From positions 1-21,689 of the forward strand of contig JAIRSV010000067.1 of NCBI GenBank assembly GCA_031255275.1: 21,689 nucleotides of DNA, written 5' to 3'. How positions within the stretch are numbered: the stretch's first letter is position 1; every line of letters starts with the position of its first letter. Positions 1 through 7,338 of the stretch are shown here, one piece after another. The notes beneath the pieces were generated by a model, which had not been told where the DNA came from, ran no database searches, and worked only from the letters and a program-made list of their open reading frames with translations. The DNA comes from Proteiniphilum sp. (GTDB lineage Bacteria > Bacteroidota > Bacteroidia > Bacteroidales > Dysgonomonadaceae). Both the position numbers and the translations under genes were made by a program.

Positions 1-20
1 TAAAGAAATCACTTAATAAA

Positions 21-82
21 GAAATCGTTCGTCGGGGCGGGTGCTCCCGCCCCTTGCCACTCGGGCGCTCCCCGAGCTGGTT
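21..82 (+). repeat. GC-rich double-hairpin repeat, copy A
   Basis: This 62-bp unit is identical to copy B at 149-210. It folds into two neighbouring hairpins: GGGGCGGG (34-41) with CCCGCCCC (46-53) around a 4-nt loop, and CTCGGG (60-65) with CCCGAG (71-76) around a 5-nt loop. Its left flank (1-20) matches the flank of copy C, so the full unit extends beyond the window edge. It resembles REP-type or other small non-autonomous interspersed repeats; no transposase is present in the window. Confidence 0.9.
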
Positions 83-100
83 GTTTTTGGCGCATTGGTT

Positions 101-210
101 ATGTAAATCATGTAAATCAGAAGAATCACAGTTCAGACAATTAGCTCCGAAATCGTTCGTCGGGGCGGGTGCTCCCGCCCCTTGCCACTCGGGCGCTCCC
201 CGAGCTGGTT
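101..210 (+). repeat. GC-rich double-hairpin repeat, copy B with AT-rich leader
   Basis: The core at 149-210 is identical over 62 bp to copy A. The preceding AT-rich leader (101-143) matches 40 of 43 positions of 7072-7114 in front of copy C. The leader contains two near-tandem GTAAATCA words and the word GAATCACAGTTCAG. The core ends about 41 bp beyond the stop codon of the minus-strand gene at 252-815, so its hairpins would form in that gene's 3' transcript. Confidence 0.9.
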
Positions 211-251
211 TTCTTCACTTCGCAACTTCTTCACATTGACACATCATCACA

Positions 252-815
252 TCATTTCCCTACTCTCCAGCGAGACAAAATCGTTTTCCGTTTCGGGAAT
301 ATACCATTCTTTCGGGTACGTACATCTTCTACCACGTAAAAAATATTACTGTCAAACGCCGTAAGCAAACGCTCCAGCCTTTTCATTACCTTCCTCTCGA
401 CAACTGTCTCGATAATATCCACTTCGTTCGTCGAACCGATACCGCGTGTCATCGTCGCACCGATATTCAACCTGTTCAGCGTCTGCACCAGATCCTTCCC
501 GTTCTTCTGCGTGTAAATGCGACAGAGCACGATGCCGTAAGCAATCCTCTTCTCGATCAGAATACCTACATAATTTCCGGAAGCATACCCTCCCGCGTAC
601 GATATATACGAAAGCAGGTCATTCGCACGGGCCAGTACCTGCGAAATGATCATGATCCAGATGAATACTTCGAAGAAACCGATAAGCGGCGCCTTATACT
701 TTTCGCCCTTCGACACGAAGATTATACGCAGCGTGCCAAGCGTCACGTCACAGATACGGCCGAAAAATATCATGAAGGGCAATAACCAGGGATAAACGTC
801 TAAGAAATCAAACAT
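252..815 (-). CDS. UPF0316 / DUF2179 family membrane protein (YebE-like)
   Basis: The 187-residue protein has two or three hydrophobic helices in its first third (about residues 8-30 and 40-62), with the motif GRICDVTLGTLR after the first helix. This is the DUF5698-type membrane part of UPF0316 proteins. A soluble C-terminal half (about 95-170) matches the DUF2179 layout, with basic residues at the end. The molecular function of the family is not established; DUF2179 also occurs in YitT-type membrane proteins and is suspected of ligand sensing. The gene follows the threonine aldolase by 42 bp on the same strand and may share its transcript. Family call fairly sure; role unknown. Confidence 0.85.
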   Translation of the reverse strand: MFDFLDVYPWLLPFMIFFGRICDVTLGTLRIIFVSKGEKYKAPLIGFFEVFIWIMIISQVLARANDLLSYISYAGGYASGNYVGILIEKRIAYGIVLCRIYTQKNGKDLVQTLNRLNIGATMTRGIGSTNEVDIIETVVERKVMKRLERLLTAFDSNIFYVVEDVRTRKNGIFPKRKTILSRWRVGK

Positions 816-857
816 AATTTTTATATATTTAGAAGTTGAAACTCAAGTAATTCATTT

Positions 858-1886
858 TCATCGGCGCAGCAAAGACTTCAGATAGCCGGCAAAATCCCGG
901 ATGTCTCCGTCCGCCGTGTCCCACGAACAGACGAGACGAACCTCGCGACGGGATGTATCCCAGTCGTAGAAAAAGTACCGCTCGCGCAGCCTGTCCGCAA
1001 CCCCCGGCGGAAGAATCAGAAAAAGAGCGTTCGACTCCACCGGATGCGTGAACTCTACCCCCTCCAGGTACCTTATTTCGTCGTAAAGCCTCTGCGCCGC
1101 ACGGTTGGACTTTCCCGCATTCTCCAGCCAGATATTTTCGTTCAGATAAGGCGTGAACTGCGCGGAGATGAATCGCATTTTGGAATAAAGCTGCGTCGTC
1201 TGTTTCCGGTAATACCTTATATTTTCGGCCACCTCCCTGCGCAGCGCCACGAGCGCCTCGCCAAACATCAGACCGTTTTTCGTACCCCCCAGCGTGAAAA
1301 TATCCACTCCGGCATCGACGGTCATTTCCCTCAGCGAGACGTGCAGAAAAGCACAGGCGTTGGCCACGCGCGTCCCGTCCATAAACAGATACATGCCGTG
1401 CGCGTGCGCCAGTTCCGCAAGCGCCCTTATCTCCTGCGGAGTATAGACGGTGCCCGGCTCCGTCGTCTGCGAGATGGCAATCACCTTCGGCTGGGAATGG
1501 TGTTCGGATCCGAATCCGTGCAGGTGCGGACTCACCAGCGCCGGCGTAAGCTTGCCGTCAGGAGCAGCAATCTCCTTCAGCGTCGCGCCCGTTATCTTCA
1601 CGGGTGCGCCGCACTCGTCCGTCGCGATATGGGCGGTGGCGGCGCAGAGAATGGAATGAAACGGCAGCGTACATGCCTGAAGCGCTACCACATTGGCCCC
1701 CGTCCCGTTGAAAAGGAAAAAGACATCCGCTTCACTGTCGCCGAGGAGCGAACGGACGGCTTCCTCCGCCCCGCGCGTCCAGGGGTCGTCGCCATAGGCC
1801 GCGGTATGGTCGGCATTGGCGTCCGCGATCGCCTGCAGGATTCGCGGATCCGTGCCGGAATGATTGTCGCTTCCGAAACTTCGCAT
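858..1886 (-). CDS. ltaE: Low-specificity L-threonine aldolase family (PLP enzyme)
   Basis: Predicted fold-type I PLP enzyme of the beta-eliminating lyase / threonine aldolase family, which cleaves L-threonine or L-allo-threonine to glycine and acetaldehyde. The 342-residue protein opens with the family start MRSFGSDNHSG, has the N-terminal AYGDDPWT segment, the substrate-region ANACAFL, and the PLP lysine in GGTKNGLMFGEA (Lys203). The frame runs open to an ATG at 1928, but the promoter at 1917-1949 puts the transcript start inside that extension, so the ATG at 1886 is the start. Exact substrate within the family cannot be told from sequence. Confidence 0.92.
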   Translation of the reverse strand: MRSFGSDNHSGTDPRILQAIADANADHTAAYGDDPWTRGAEEAVRSLLGDSEADVFFLFNGTGANVVALQACTLPFHSILCAATAHIATDECGAPVKITGATLKEIAAPDGKLTPALVSPHLHGFGSEHHSQPKVIAISQTTEPGTVYTPQEIRALAELAHAHGMYLFMDGTRVANACAFLHVSLREMTVDAGVDIFTLGGTKNGLMFGEALVALRREVAENIRYYRKQTTQLYSKMRFISAQFTPYLNENIWLENAGKSNRAAQRLYDEIRYLEGVEFTHPVESNALFLILPPGVADRLRERYFFYDWDTSRREVRLVCSWDTADGDIRDFAGYLKSLLRR

Positions 1887-1916
1887 ATTACATATTTTTT
1901 TATATTGAGTCGTCGT

Positions 1917-1949
1917 GCAAAAGTACAAAACCTTTCCGGTCGAGGCAAG
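1917..1949 (-). promoter_or_regulatory. Bacteroidetes-type promoter for the threonine aldolase gene
   Basis: Read on the minus strand, TTG (1948-1946) is followed after 20 bp by TACTTTTGC (1925-1917), matching the Bacteroides consensus TTTG/TTG-N19-20-TAnnTTTG. It places transcription start near 1910, about 25 nt before the chosen ATG. It also lies inside the N-terminal extension of the longest open frame, which argues against that extension. Confidence 0.75.
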
Positions 1950-2061
1950 CGCATCACCGTTATTCGGTTGTTATTCACTCGTGTTGCTTCGCGTTATTCG
2001 TTTGATGTCGAGCAATCGGAAAATGGCTCGCTGCTGCGTGAGCGAAGCGGTTGAACTGTGC

Positions 2062-5000
2062 TTACGGTAAGTTAGCCGTCAGAAATTTGCGGATTACCTC
2101 CGGAGTCATATTCCTGCGACGGGCATAGTCGGCCAGCTGTTCTTCCGAAATCTCCCCTACGTCGAAGTAACGCGATTGCGGATGGGCGAAGAAGAAGCCG
2201 CTGACCGACGCGCCGGGACGCATTACGCCGTTTTCGGTAAGCGAAATGCCTGCCTCGGAGGTGACAAGCAGCGCGTGCAGCGGGAAGTTCACCGTCTGAT
2301 CCGGGATGGAGGGGTAACCTACGGCGGGACGTATCCCCCGGTACTTCACGGCAAACATTTCGGCAATCGAGAGATTCTCGTCCGCCGCATAGCCCCAGTA
2401 TTCGCGGCGTACGGCGGCGTGCAGCCATTCGGCGGCGGCCTCTGCCAGACGGTCGAGCAGCGACTTCATCAGCAGGACGGCATATTCGTCACCCGCCGCT
2501 TCATAGCGGCGTATCTGTTCGTCGGCGCCCGCTCCGGCGGTGACGGCGAACGCGCCGATGTAATCCCTCTTTCCCGTATGACGCGGGGCGATGAAGTCAC
2601 TCAGGCAGGGGTATTCATTTCGGTCGTTCCTCCGCTGCCGGCGCAGGAAGGGGAACGGGCGACCGTCGATGAAAACGGTGTCGCCTTCGCTGTACGCTTC
2701 GTATATCCCGAAGATGGCGTGGATATAACCTGCCTTTTCGTCCGCAAACTTTTGCAGCATGGCTGCCGCATCGTCATACAGCTTTGCCGCTTCCGGCGCC
2801 TTCCCGCGGACGTCTTCCCCGTATGTCGCAAGCCAGGCGGCACGCGCCGCTGCGGTGTGCTGCGTCCCGGCGATCGTGTGGAATCCGGCCGGCATGTTCC
2901 AGGCATGGAAAAAGAATTTCCAGTTGATCCAGGGAATGATTTCTTCTATCGCGATATGTTCCCGTTTCACACGCCCCGGTTGCCGGGGGACGGTTGCTTC
3001 GTAATCGTTCCAGTCGATGCGGAAGGCGTTCTTCGCCGCCGCCTCTTCCGGCGAAATCAGTCCGCCGGCCGCTTTCCCCGAACTGTTTTCCCGCAGCGCT
3101 GCGTATTCGTCCCTTATTTTCCGGATATATCCGTCGCGGTTCGCGGGATTCATCAGGCTGGCTACCGCCGCGGGACTCTGTGAGGCATCCCTGACATACA
3201 CCACGGGACCCTGACTGTATTTCGGTTCAATCTTCAGCGCCGTATGCAGTTTCGACGTGGTAGCTCCCCCGATCAGCAGCGGCAGGCTGAATCCTGCCTT
3301 CTCCATCTCGGCCGCCACGACCGACATCTCTTCGAGCGACGGGGTAATCAGTCCGCTCAGGCCTACGATGTCGGGCTTTTCGCGGATTACCGCTTCGATG
3401 ATCTTTTCGGGGGGAACCATCACGCCCAGGTCGACAACTTCGTAATTGTTGCAGGAGAGTACGATGGAGACGATGTTCTTGCCTATATCATGCACGTCGC
3501 CCTTCACGGTGGCGAGCAGTATCTTTCCCGCCGTACGCCGTGCGCCGTCCGCAGTCGCCGCCGCCTTTTCGGCCTCGATGACGGGTTGCAGGACGGATAC
3601 AGCCCTCTTCATGGTGCGGGCGGCCTTCACCACCTGCGGCAGGAACATCTTTCCTGCGCCGAAGAGGTCGCCCACACGGTTCATCCCGTCCATCAGCGGC
3701 CTGTCGATAATATCCACGGCGCGGGGATAAGCTTGCAGCGCTTCGGCAATATCCTCTTCCAGATAATCGGTGATACCCTTCACCAGCGCGTGACTCAGCC
3801 GTTCTGCGAGCGGAAGCGTGCGCCACTGTTCTCCGGCTTTACCTCTTTCCGTTTCCGGCGCCTTTTCGTTCCGGCGCTTTTCCGCGTAAGCCATCATCCG
3901 CTCGGTGGCGTCGCTGCGCCTGTTCAGCACCACATCTTCCGCCGGTTCCCTCACGTCTGCGGGAATCTCTTCGTAGATGACCGACTGTGCCGGATTCACG
4001 ATTCCCATATCCATACCTGCCCGGATGGCGTGACAGAGAAATACGGAATGGAGCACTTCCCGCACGTAATCGTTTCCGCGGAAGGAGAAGGAGAGGTTGC
4101 TCACCCCGCCGCTCACTTTGACGAAGGGAAGGTTTTGCTTGATCCACTGCGTGGCGCGGATGAAGTCTACCGCATAATTCCGGTGTTCGTCGATACCCGT
4201 GGCTATGGCCAGGACGTTGGGGTCGAAGATGATGTCTCCGGGGTCGAAGCCGTGTGCGGTGAGCAGTCCGCAGGCGCGGCTGCAGATTTCTTTGCGTCGC
4301 TCGAACGTATCGGCCTGTCCCTTTTCGTCGAAGGCCATCACGACCACCGCCGCGCCGTAGTTTTGCGCCAGTCGCGCCCGGTGCAGAAATTCCGCCTCTC
4401 CGTTCTTCAGAGAGATGGAGTTGACGATGGATTTGCCCTGTACGCATTTCAGGCCGGCTTCCAGCACCTCCCATTTCGAGGAGTCTATCATGACCGGTAC
4501 CCGCGATACGTCGGGGTCGGAGGCGAGCAGGTTGAGGAAGGCAGTCATCTCTTCCGCGCCGTCCAGCAGTCCGTCGTCCATGTTTATGTCGAGCACCTGC
4601 GCCCCGTCTTCCACCTGACGGCGGGCTATGTCGAGCGCTTCGTCATAACTCTTCTGCCGGATCAGCCGCAGAAACTTTCTCGATCCGGCCACGTTGCACC
4701 GTTCCCCGATGTTCATGAAGTTCATGCGGGGCGATACCTCCAGCATCTCCAGTCCCGAAAGTCGCAGGTGCGCCGGCCGGGCGCTCTTCTGATGCGGTAT
4801 GCCGGTCTCCGTCAGCCGTGCATATTCGGCGATATGGGCGGGAGTGGTTCCGCAGCATCCGCCGATAATATTCACCAGACCTTCTTCTACAAACTCTTTG
4901 ATCTGAAGGGACATTTTTTGCGGCGTCTCGTCGTATTCGCCCAACTGATTGGGCAGTCCGGCATTGGGATGGGCGCTGATATAGAAAGGGGCAATCTGTC

Positions 5001-5778
5001 CCAGTTCCCTCACATAAGGCTTCAGTTCGGCGGCGCCCAGCGAGCAGTTCAGCCCTACGGCCAGCGGTTGGGCGTGGCTGACGGAGGCGACAAATGCGCT
5101 CAGGGTCTGTCCGGAAAGGGTTCGTCCCGCCCTGTCGGACAGGGTGGCAGAGAGGATTATGGGTGTGATTATACCGGTTTCGGCCTCCACCTCCTTTGCG
5201 GCGAAAATGGCGGCTTTGGCGTTGAGCGTGTCGAAGATGGTCTCTATCAGAAGGAGGTCTGCTCCGCCCTGCACGAGTGCGGCAATCTGTTCTCTGTAAG
5301 CCGCCTTGAAGTCGTCGAATACCGCTGAACGGAACATGGGATTCTCTACCTCGGGACTCATGGAGGCGGTTTTGTTGGTCGGCCCGATGGAGCCTGCCAC
5401 GAAGCGTGGCTTGTCCGGCGTTTTCAGCGTGAACTCGTCGGCGGCTTCGCGCGCCAGCCGGGCTGCCGCCAGGTTGATTTCGGCGGCCAGGTGGCTCATG
5501 CGGTAATCCTGCATCGAAATCGAGGTGGCGTTGAAGGTATTGGTTTCGATAATGTCGGCGCCGGCGGTCAGGTATTCCCGGTGAATTTCCCCGATTACGT
5601 CGGGACGGGTGAGCGACAGCAGGTCGTTGTTGCCCTTGAGCGCCACGTCGAAATTCTGAAACCGTTCGCCGCGGAAATCGGCTTCGGTGAGCCGGTAGCG
5701 CTGTATCATTGTTCCCATTGCACCGTCAAGAATCAGGATGCGGCGGGGCAGAATATCTTCTATTTTCACCTTGCTCAT
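2062..5778 (-). CDS. metH: Cobalamin-dependent methionine synthase
   Basis: Transfers the methyl group of 5-methyltetrahydrofolate to homocysteine via cobalamin, giving methionine. All four modules are present in 1238 residues (E. coli MetH: 1227). They are: a homocysteine domain with zinc cysteines Cys245 (NCSLG) and Cys308/309 (GGCCGTT); a pterin-binding domain starting near MNIGERCNVAGS; a B12 domain with DVHDIGKNIV, whose His763 is the lower cobalt ligand; and the AdoMet reactivation domain with RPAVGYPSIPDQT. The start MSKVKIEDILPRR fits the family; a 23-residue upstream extension overlaps smpB and is rejected. The ATG lies one base after the smpB stop, so translation is probably coupled. 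The AdoMet motif has Gln1161 where E. coli has His. Confidence 0.97.
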   Translation of the reverse strand: MSKVKIEDILPRRILILDGAMGTMIQRYRLTEADFRGERFQNFDVALKGNNDLLSLTRPDVIGEIHREYLTAGADIIETNTFNATSISMQDYRMSHLAAEINLAAARLAREAADEFTLKTPDKPRFVAGSIGPTNKTASMSPEVENPMFRSAVFDDFKAAYREQIAALVQGGADLLLIETIFDTLNAKAAIFAAKEVEAETGIITPIILSATLSDRAGRTLSGQTLSAFVASVSHAQPLAVGLNCSLGAAELKPYVRELGQIAPFYISAHPNAGLPNQLGEYDETPQKMSLQIKEFVEEGLVNIIGGCCGTTPAHIAEYARLTETGIPHQKSARPAHLRLSGLEMLEVSPRMNFMNIGERCNVAGSRKFLRLIRQKSYDEALDIARRQVEDGAQVLDINMDDGLLDGAEEMTAFLNLLASDPDVSRVPVMIDSSKWEVLEAGLKCVQGKSIVNSISLKNGEAEFLHRARLAQNYGAAVVVMAFDEKGQADTFERRKEICSRACGLLTAHGFDPGDIIFDPNVLAIATGIDEHRNYAVDFIRATQWIKQNLPFVKVSGGVSNLSFSFRGNDYVREVLHSVFLCHAIRAGMDMGIVNPAQSVIYEEIPADVREPAEDVVLNRRSDATERMMAYAEKRRNEKAPETERGKAGEQWRTLPLAERLSHALVKGITDYLEEDIAEALQAYPRAVDIIDRPLMDGMNRVGDLFGAGKMFLPQVVKAARTMKRAVSVLQPVIEAEKAAATADGARRTAGKILLATVKGDVHDIGKNIVSIVLSCNNYEVVDLGVMVPPEKIIEAVIREKPDIVGLSGLITPSLEEMSVVAAEMEKAGFSLPLLIGGATTSKLHTALKIEPKYSQGPVVYVRDASQSPAAVASLMNPANRDGYIRKIRDEYAALRENSSGKAAGGLISPEEAAAKNAFRIDWNDYEATVPRQPGRVKREHIAIEEIIPWINWKFFFHAWNMPAGFHTIAGTQHTAAARAAWLATYGEDVRGKAPEAAKLYDDAAAMLQKFADEKAGYIHAIFGIYEAYSEGDTVFIDGRPFPFLRRQRRNDRNEYPCLSDFIAPRHTGKRDYIGAFAVTAGAGADEQIRRYEAAGDEYAVLLMKSLLDRLAEAAAEWLHAAVRREYWGYAADENLSIAEMFAVKYRGIRPAVGYPSIPDQTVNFPLHALLVTSEAGISLTENGVMRPGASVSGFFFAHPQSRYFDVGEISEEQLADYARRRNMTPEVIRKFLTANLP

Positions 5779-5779
5779 A

Positions 5780-6232
5780 TCACTTTTTGAACATCCTGTC
5801 GATGGATCTTTTGTCTTCCTTAGCCCGCAGCGACTGCCGCTTGTCATACTGTTTCTTCCCCTTTGCCACGGCGACGGTCAGTTTGGCCAGCCCCCTTTCG
5901 CTGAGGAACAGGCGGACGGGGATGATAGTGAATCCCGTCTCTTTGGTCAGACGGGAGAGTTTGCGCAGTTCGTTCCTGTTCAGGAGGAGTTTGCGGTCGC
6001 GCCGGGCGCTGTGGTTGTTATAAGTGCCGTAGAAATATTCGGCTATGTGCATGTTGCGCACCCACAGTTCACCCCGTTCAAAGAGGCAGTAGGTATCCGT
6101 CAGGCCGGCCTTCCCCAGGCGGATCGACTTGATTTCTGTTCCGGTAAGCACGATGCCTGCCGTAAATGTTTCGACCAGTTCGTAATCGAACGTGGCGCGT
6201 TTGTTTCTTATGTTGATGGTAGCCTGTTTCAT
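5780..6232 (-). CDS. smpB: SsrA-binding protein SmpB
   Basis: Partner of tmRNA in rescuing stalled ribosomes by trans-translation. The 150-residue protein shows the whole family layout: N-terminal NIRNKRATFDYELVETFTAG, GTEIKSIRLGKAGLTDTYC, a HIAEY segment, the RDRKLLLNRNEL stretch, and the basic C-terminal tail KGKKQYDKRQSLRAKEDKR that inserts in the ribosome. The frame is open upstream to 6622, but that part is the shadow of the YIP1 gene. The start ATG overlaps the YIP1 stop by one base (TAATG), and metH starts one base after the smpB stop. This three-gene coupling is the notable feature here. Confidence 0.97.
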   Translation of the reverse strand: MKQATINIRNKRATFDYELVETFTAGIVLTGTEIKSIRLGKAGLTDTYCLFERGELWVRNMHIAEYFYGTYNNHSARRDRKLLLNRNELRKLSRLTKETGFTIIPVRLFLSERGLAKLTVAVAKGKKQYDKRQSLRAKEDKRSIDRMFKK

Positions 6233-6783
6233 TATCTGATCAGTGAGACGAAAAATATCCGGACAACTACCGGTGCCAGGATGATGATGATGGATGCTAT
6301 TGCCGTAAAATCGGTGACCTTCTCCTCGGGTACTTTCAGGTAACGCGATATTCCCGTATTCACCAGATATATGGTGTAGAGCACCAGGAACCAGAGAACG
6401 AACAGTTCCGACAGCACGGGCGTGATGATATACAGGACGTAGAGTACGACAGAGGCATATCCCGTGAATCGCTGGAAGCGGGGTAAATTCTTTTCCAGGC
6501 CGAAACGGGGAGCAATCTCGTTCAGCAGGTAAGCGGCGATAGCATATCCGCCGTAAACGCCCGCGACGCTGATAATACTGCTTTTCAGTGCGTTTTCCAG
6601 GCCCTTGCCCCGCACGAACCACAGACCGCCGACGAATGAAGAAGCGGCGATTAACCCGAATACAGGGTGGAGAAAACGGTAGAGAAACTCATGATGTGTC
6701 TTCCTTTCCTTTCTGAGATACCTCCATGCCCTGGGAGGATCAACGATTAGCTGCGCAATAGTGATAAAAATATCCCTCCACAT
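6232..6783 (-). CDS. YIP1-family integral membrane protein
   Basis: A 183-residue polytopic membrane protein with about five hydrophobic stretches (roughly residues 38-57, 68-88, 108-128, 128-146 and 158-180). Its amphipathic N-terminus contains IVDPPRAWRYLRKE, the W-x-x-(I/L) type opening typical of bacterial Yip1 domains. The biochemical role of bacterial Yip1 proteins is unknown. It is first in the YIP1-smpB-metH operon and overlaps smpB by one base. A strong -7 box lies about 40 bp upstream. The family call rests on topology and the N-terminal signature. Confidence 0.8.
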   Translation of the reverse strand: MWRDIFITIAQLIVDPPRAWRYLRKERKTHHEFLYRFLHPVFGLIAASSFVGGLWFVRGKGLENALKSSIISVAGVYGGYAIAAYLLNEIAPRFGLEKNLPRFQRFTGYASVVLYVLYIITPVLSELFVLWFLVLYTIYLVNTGISRYLKVPEEKVTDFTAIASIIIILAPVVVRIFFVSLIR

Positions 6784-6823
6784 TATTCCTTATTCAATTT
6801 TGATCTTCTTTTTGACTTGCTTT

Positions 6824-6832
6824 GCAAAGGTA
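6824..6832 (-). promoter_or_regulatory. -7 box for the YIP1-smpB-metH operon
   Basis: The minus strand reads TACCTTTGC, a perfect Bacteroidetes -7 element (TAnnTTTG followed by C), 41 bp before the YIP1 start. No good TTTG -33 box is visible at the usual 19-20 bp distance, so strength is uncertain. Confidence 0.65.
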
Positions 6833-6890
6833 CATGATTTTTTTGTTTTTCATTCGCCGCCCTGCGTTATTCGGTAGAGAACCACTTCAT

Positions 6891-6907
6891 CAGGGGCTTT
6901 GCCCCTG
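6891..6907. repeat. Perfect hairpin CAGGGGC-TTT-GCCCCTG
   Basis: A perfect 7-bp stem (6891-6897 with 6901-6907) with a 3-nt loop, followed ten or so bases later by a T-rich run (6920-6930). It is the left-most hairpin of the repeat cluster. No plus-strand gene ends here, so a terminator role is not supported on that strand. Confidence 0.7.
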
Positions 6908-6944
6908 TCCCCCACCGGCTTTTTTGTTTTGACACAAACTCACT

Positions 6945-6997
6945 GCTCGGGGAGCGCCGGAGCGGCAAGGGGCGGGAGCACCCGCCCCGACGAGCGA
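6945..6997 (-). repeat. GC-rich double-hairpin repeat, copy D (inverted, diverged)
   Basis: The reverse complement matches the 53-bp centre of copies A-C with only a few substitutions, mainly around the second hairpin (GCTCCGGC where the others have ACTCGGGC). The first hairpin (GGGGCGGG / CCCGCCCC) is kept intact. It is the only copy in the window on the opposite strand and faces copy C across 142 bp. Confidence 0.85.
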
Positions 6998-7005
6998 TAA
7001 AGAAA

Positions 7006-7032
7006 ACAGGGCAAGGCATGGCCTTGCCCTGT
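7006..7032. repeat. Perfect 12-bp inverted repeat with 3-nt loop
   Basis: ACAGGGCAAGGC (7006-7017) is followed by ATG and then its exact reverse complement (7021-7032). A second perfect hairpin, CCGTCGC / GCGACGG (7048-7054 and 7058-7064), follows 15 bp later. Both sit between the inverted copies D and C of the GC-rich repeat and look like part of one composite element. Confidence 0.85.
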
Positions 7033-7070
7033 ACATTATATATATGGCCGTCGCGTAGCGACGGTATAAT

Positions 7071-7195
7071 CATGTAAATCACGTAAATCAAAAGAATCAC
7101 GGTTCAGACAATTAACAAAGAAATCGCTTAATAAAGAAATCGTTCGTCGGGGCGGGTGCTCCCGCCCCTTGCCACTCGGGCGCTCCCCGAGCTGG
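7071..7195 (+). repeat. GC-rich double-hairpin repeat, copy C with full AT-rich leader
   Basis: The core at 7136-7195 is identical over 60 bp to copies A and B. Its leader (7072-7114) matches 101-143, and 7117-7135 closely matches the first 20 bases of the window, so this is the most complete copy seen. The leader carries a tandem AAAGAAATC word. It lies about 143 bp past the stop codon of the amidase gene, in the same relative orientation as copy B to its own upstream gene. Confidence 0.9.
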
Positions 7196-7296
7196 ATATA
7201 CCCCATACCCCATTGACACATCATCATATTGATTTGCGAGATGCCAATGCCCACAAGGATTTCCTTCCCCGCAGTGTGCGGACTGTCACATAAATT

Positions 7297-7333
7297 ATTT
7301 AAATCATTAAATCAGAGGAATCATGGTGCGGAC
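7297..7333 (+). repeat. Degenerate copy of the AT-rich repeat leader
   Basis: TTTAAATCATTAAATCAG followed by AGGAATCA matches the leader words GTAAATCATGTAAATCAG and AAGAATCA with a few changes and a one-base gap. No GC-rich core follows; the amidase stop codon begins a few bases later. It suggests the leader can exist alone or that the core was lost. Confidence 0.55.
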
Positions 7334-7338
7334 GGCGC

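Larger units (their letters stand above)
1..251. other. Intergenic repeat region downstream of the UPF0316 gene
   Basis: No convincing gene lies here. The stretch is almost wholly two copies of a GC-rich double-hairpin repeat plus its AT-rich leader sequence. Short open frames start inside both copies with the same residues (MPLGRSPSW); they follow from the repeat and have no other support. The left edge of the window cuts the leader of the first copy. Because the gene at 252-815 reads toward this region, the hairpins lie just past its stop codon and may end or stabilise its transcript (inference). Confidence 0.8.
6784..7338. other. 555-bp intergenic repeat cluster
   Basis: No supported gene is present. 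From left to right it holds the operon promoter of the YIP1 gene, a 7-bp hairpin (6891-6907), an inverted copy of the GC-rich repeat (copy D), a 12-bp hairpin (7006-7032), a 7-bp hairpin (7048-7064), the AT-rich leader plus direct copy C, and a degenerate leader copy (7297-7333) that runs up to the amidase stop codon. Short open frames here fall entirely within repeat sequence. Confidence 0.8.

Noticed and set aside
54..364. Two short plus-strand frames starting with MPLGRSPSW
   Set aside because: Both begin inside the GC-rich repeat and owe their shared N-terminus to it; one also runs antisense into the UPF0316 gene.
1044..2054. A 336-codon plus-strand frame opposite the threonine aldolase
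   Set aside because: Antisense shadow of a clear PLP enzyme gene; arginine-rich product without any family motif.
3244..5328. A 694-codon open frame on the plus strand opposite metH
   Set aside because: It lies wholly antisense to an intact, fully motif-supported metH. Its product is rich in Arg, His and Gly with no recognisable domain, as expected from the third-position bias of the real gene.
6233..6622. N-terminal extension of SmpB by 130 codons
   Set aside because: This part is in another frame of the YIP1 gene; SmpB homology starts exactly at the ATG at 6232, which overlaps the YIP1 stop.
6784..6900. Cobalamin riboswitch for the metH operon
   Set aside because: The leader before YIP1 is only about 30-40 nt after the -7 box, too short, and no B12-box-like sequence is seen.
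21..7195. CRISPR array made of the GC-rich repeats
   Set aside because: Only four copies, irregularly spaced, one inverted, with the spacing sequence itself conserved; no cas genes.
6867..7254. Two short minus-strand frames in the repeat cluster
   Set aside because: They are composed of repeat sequence, overlap each other and have no homology or start signals.
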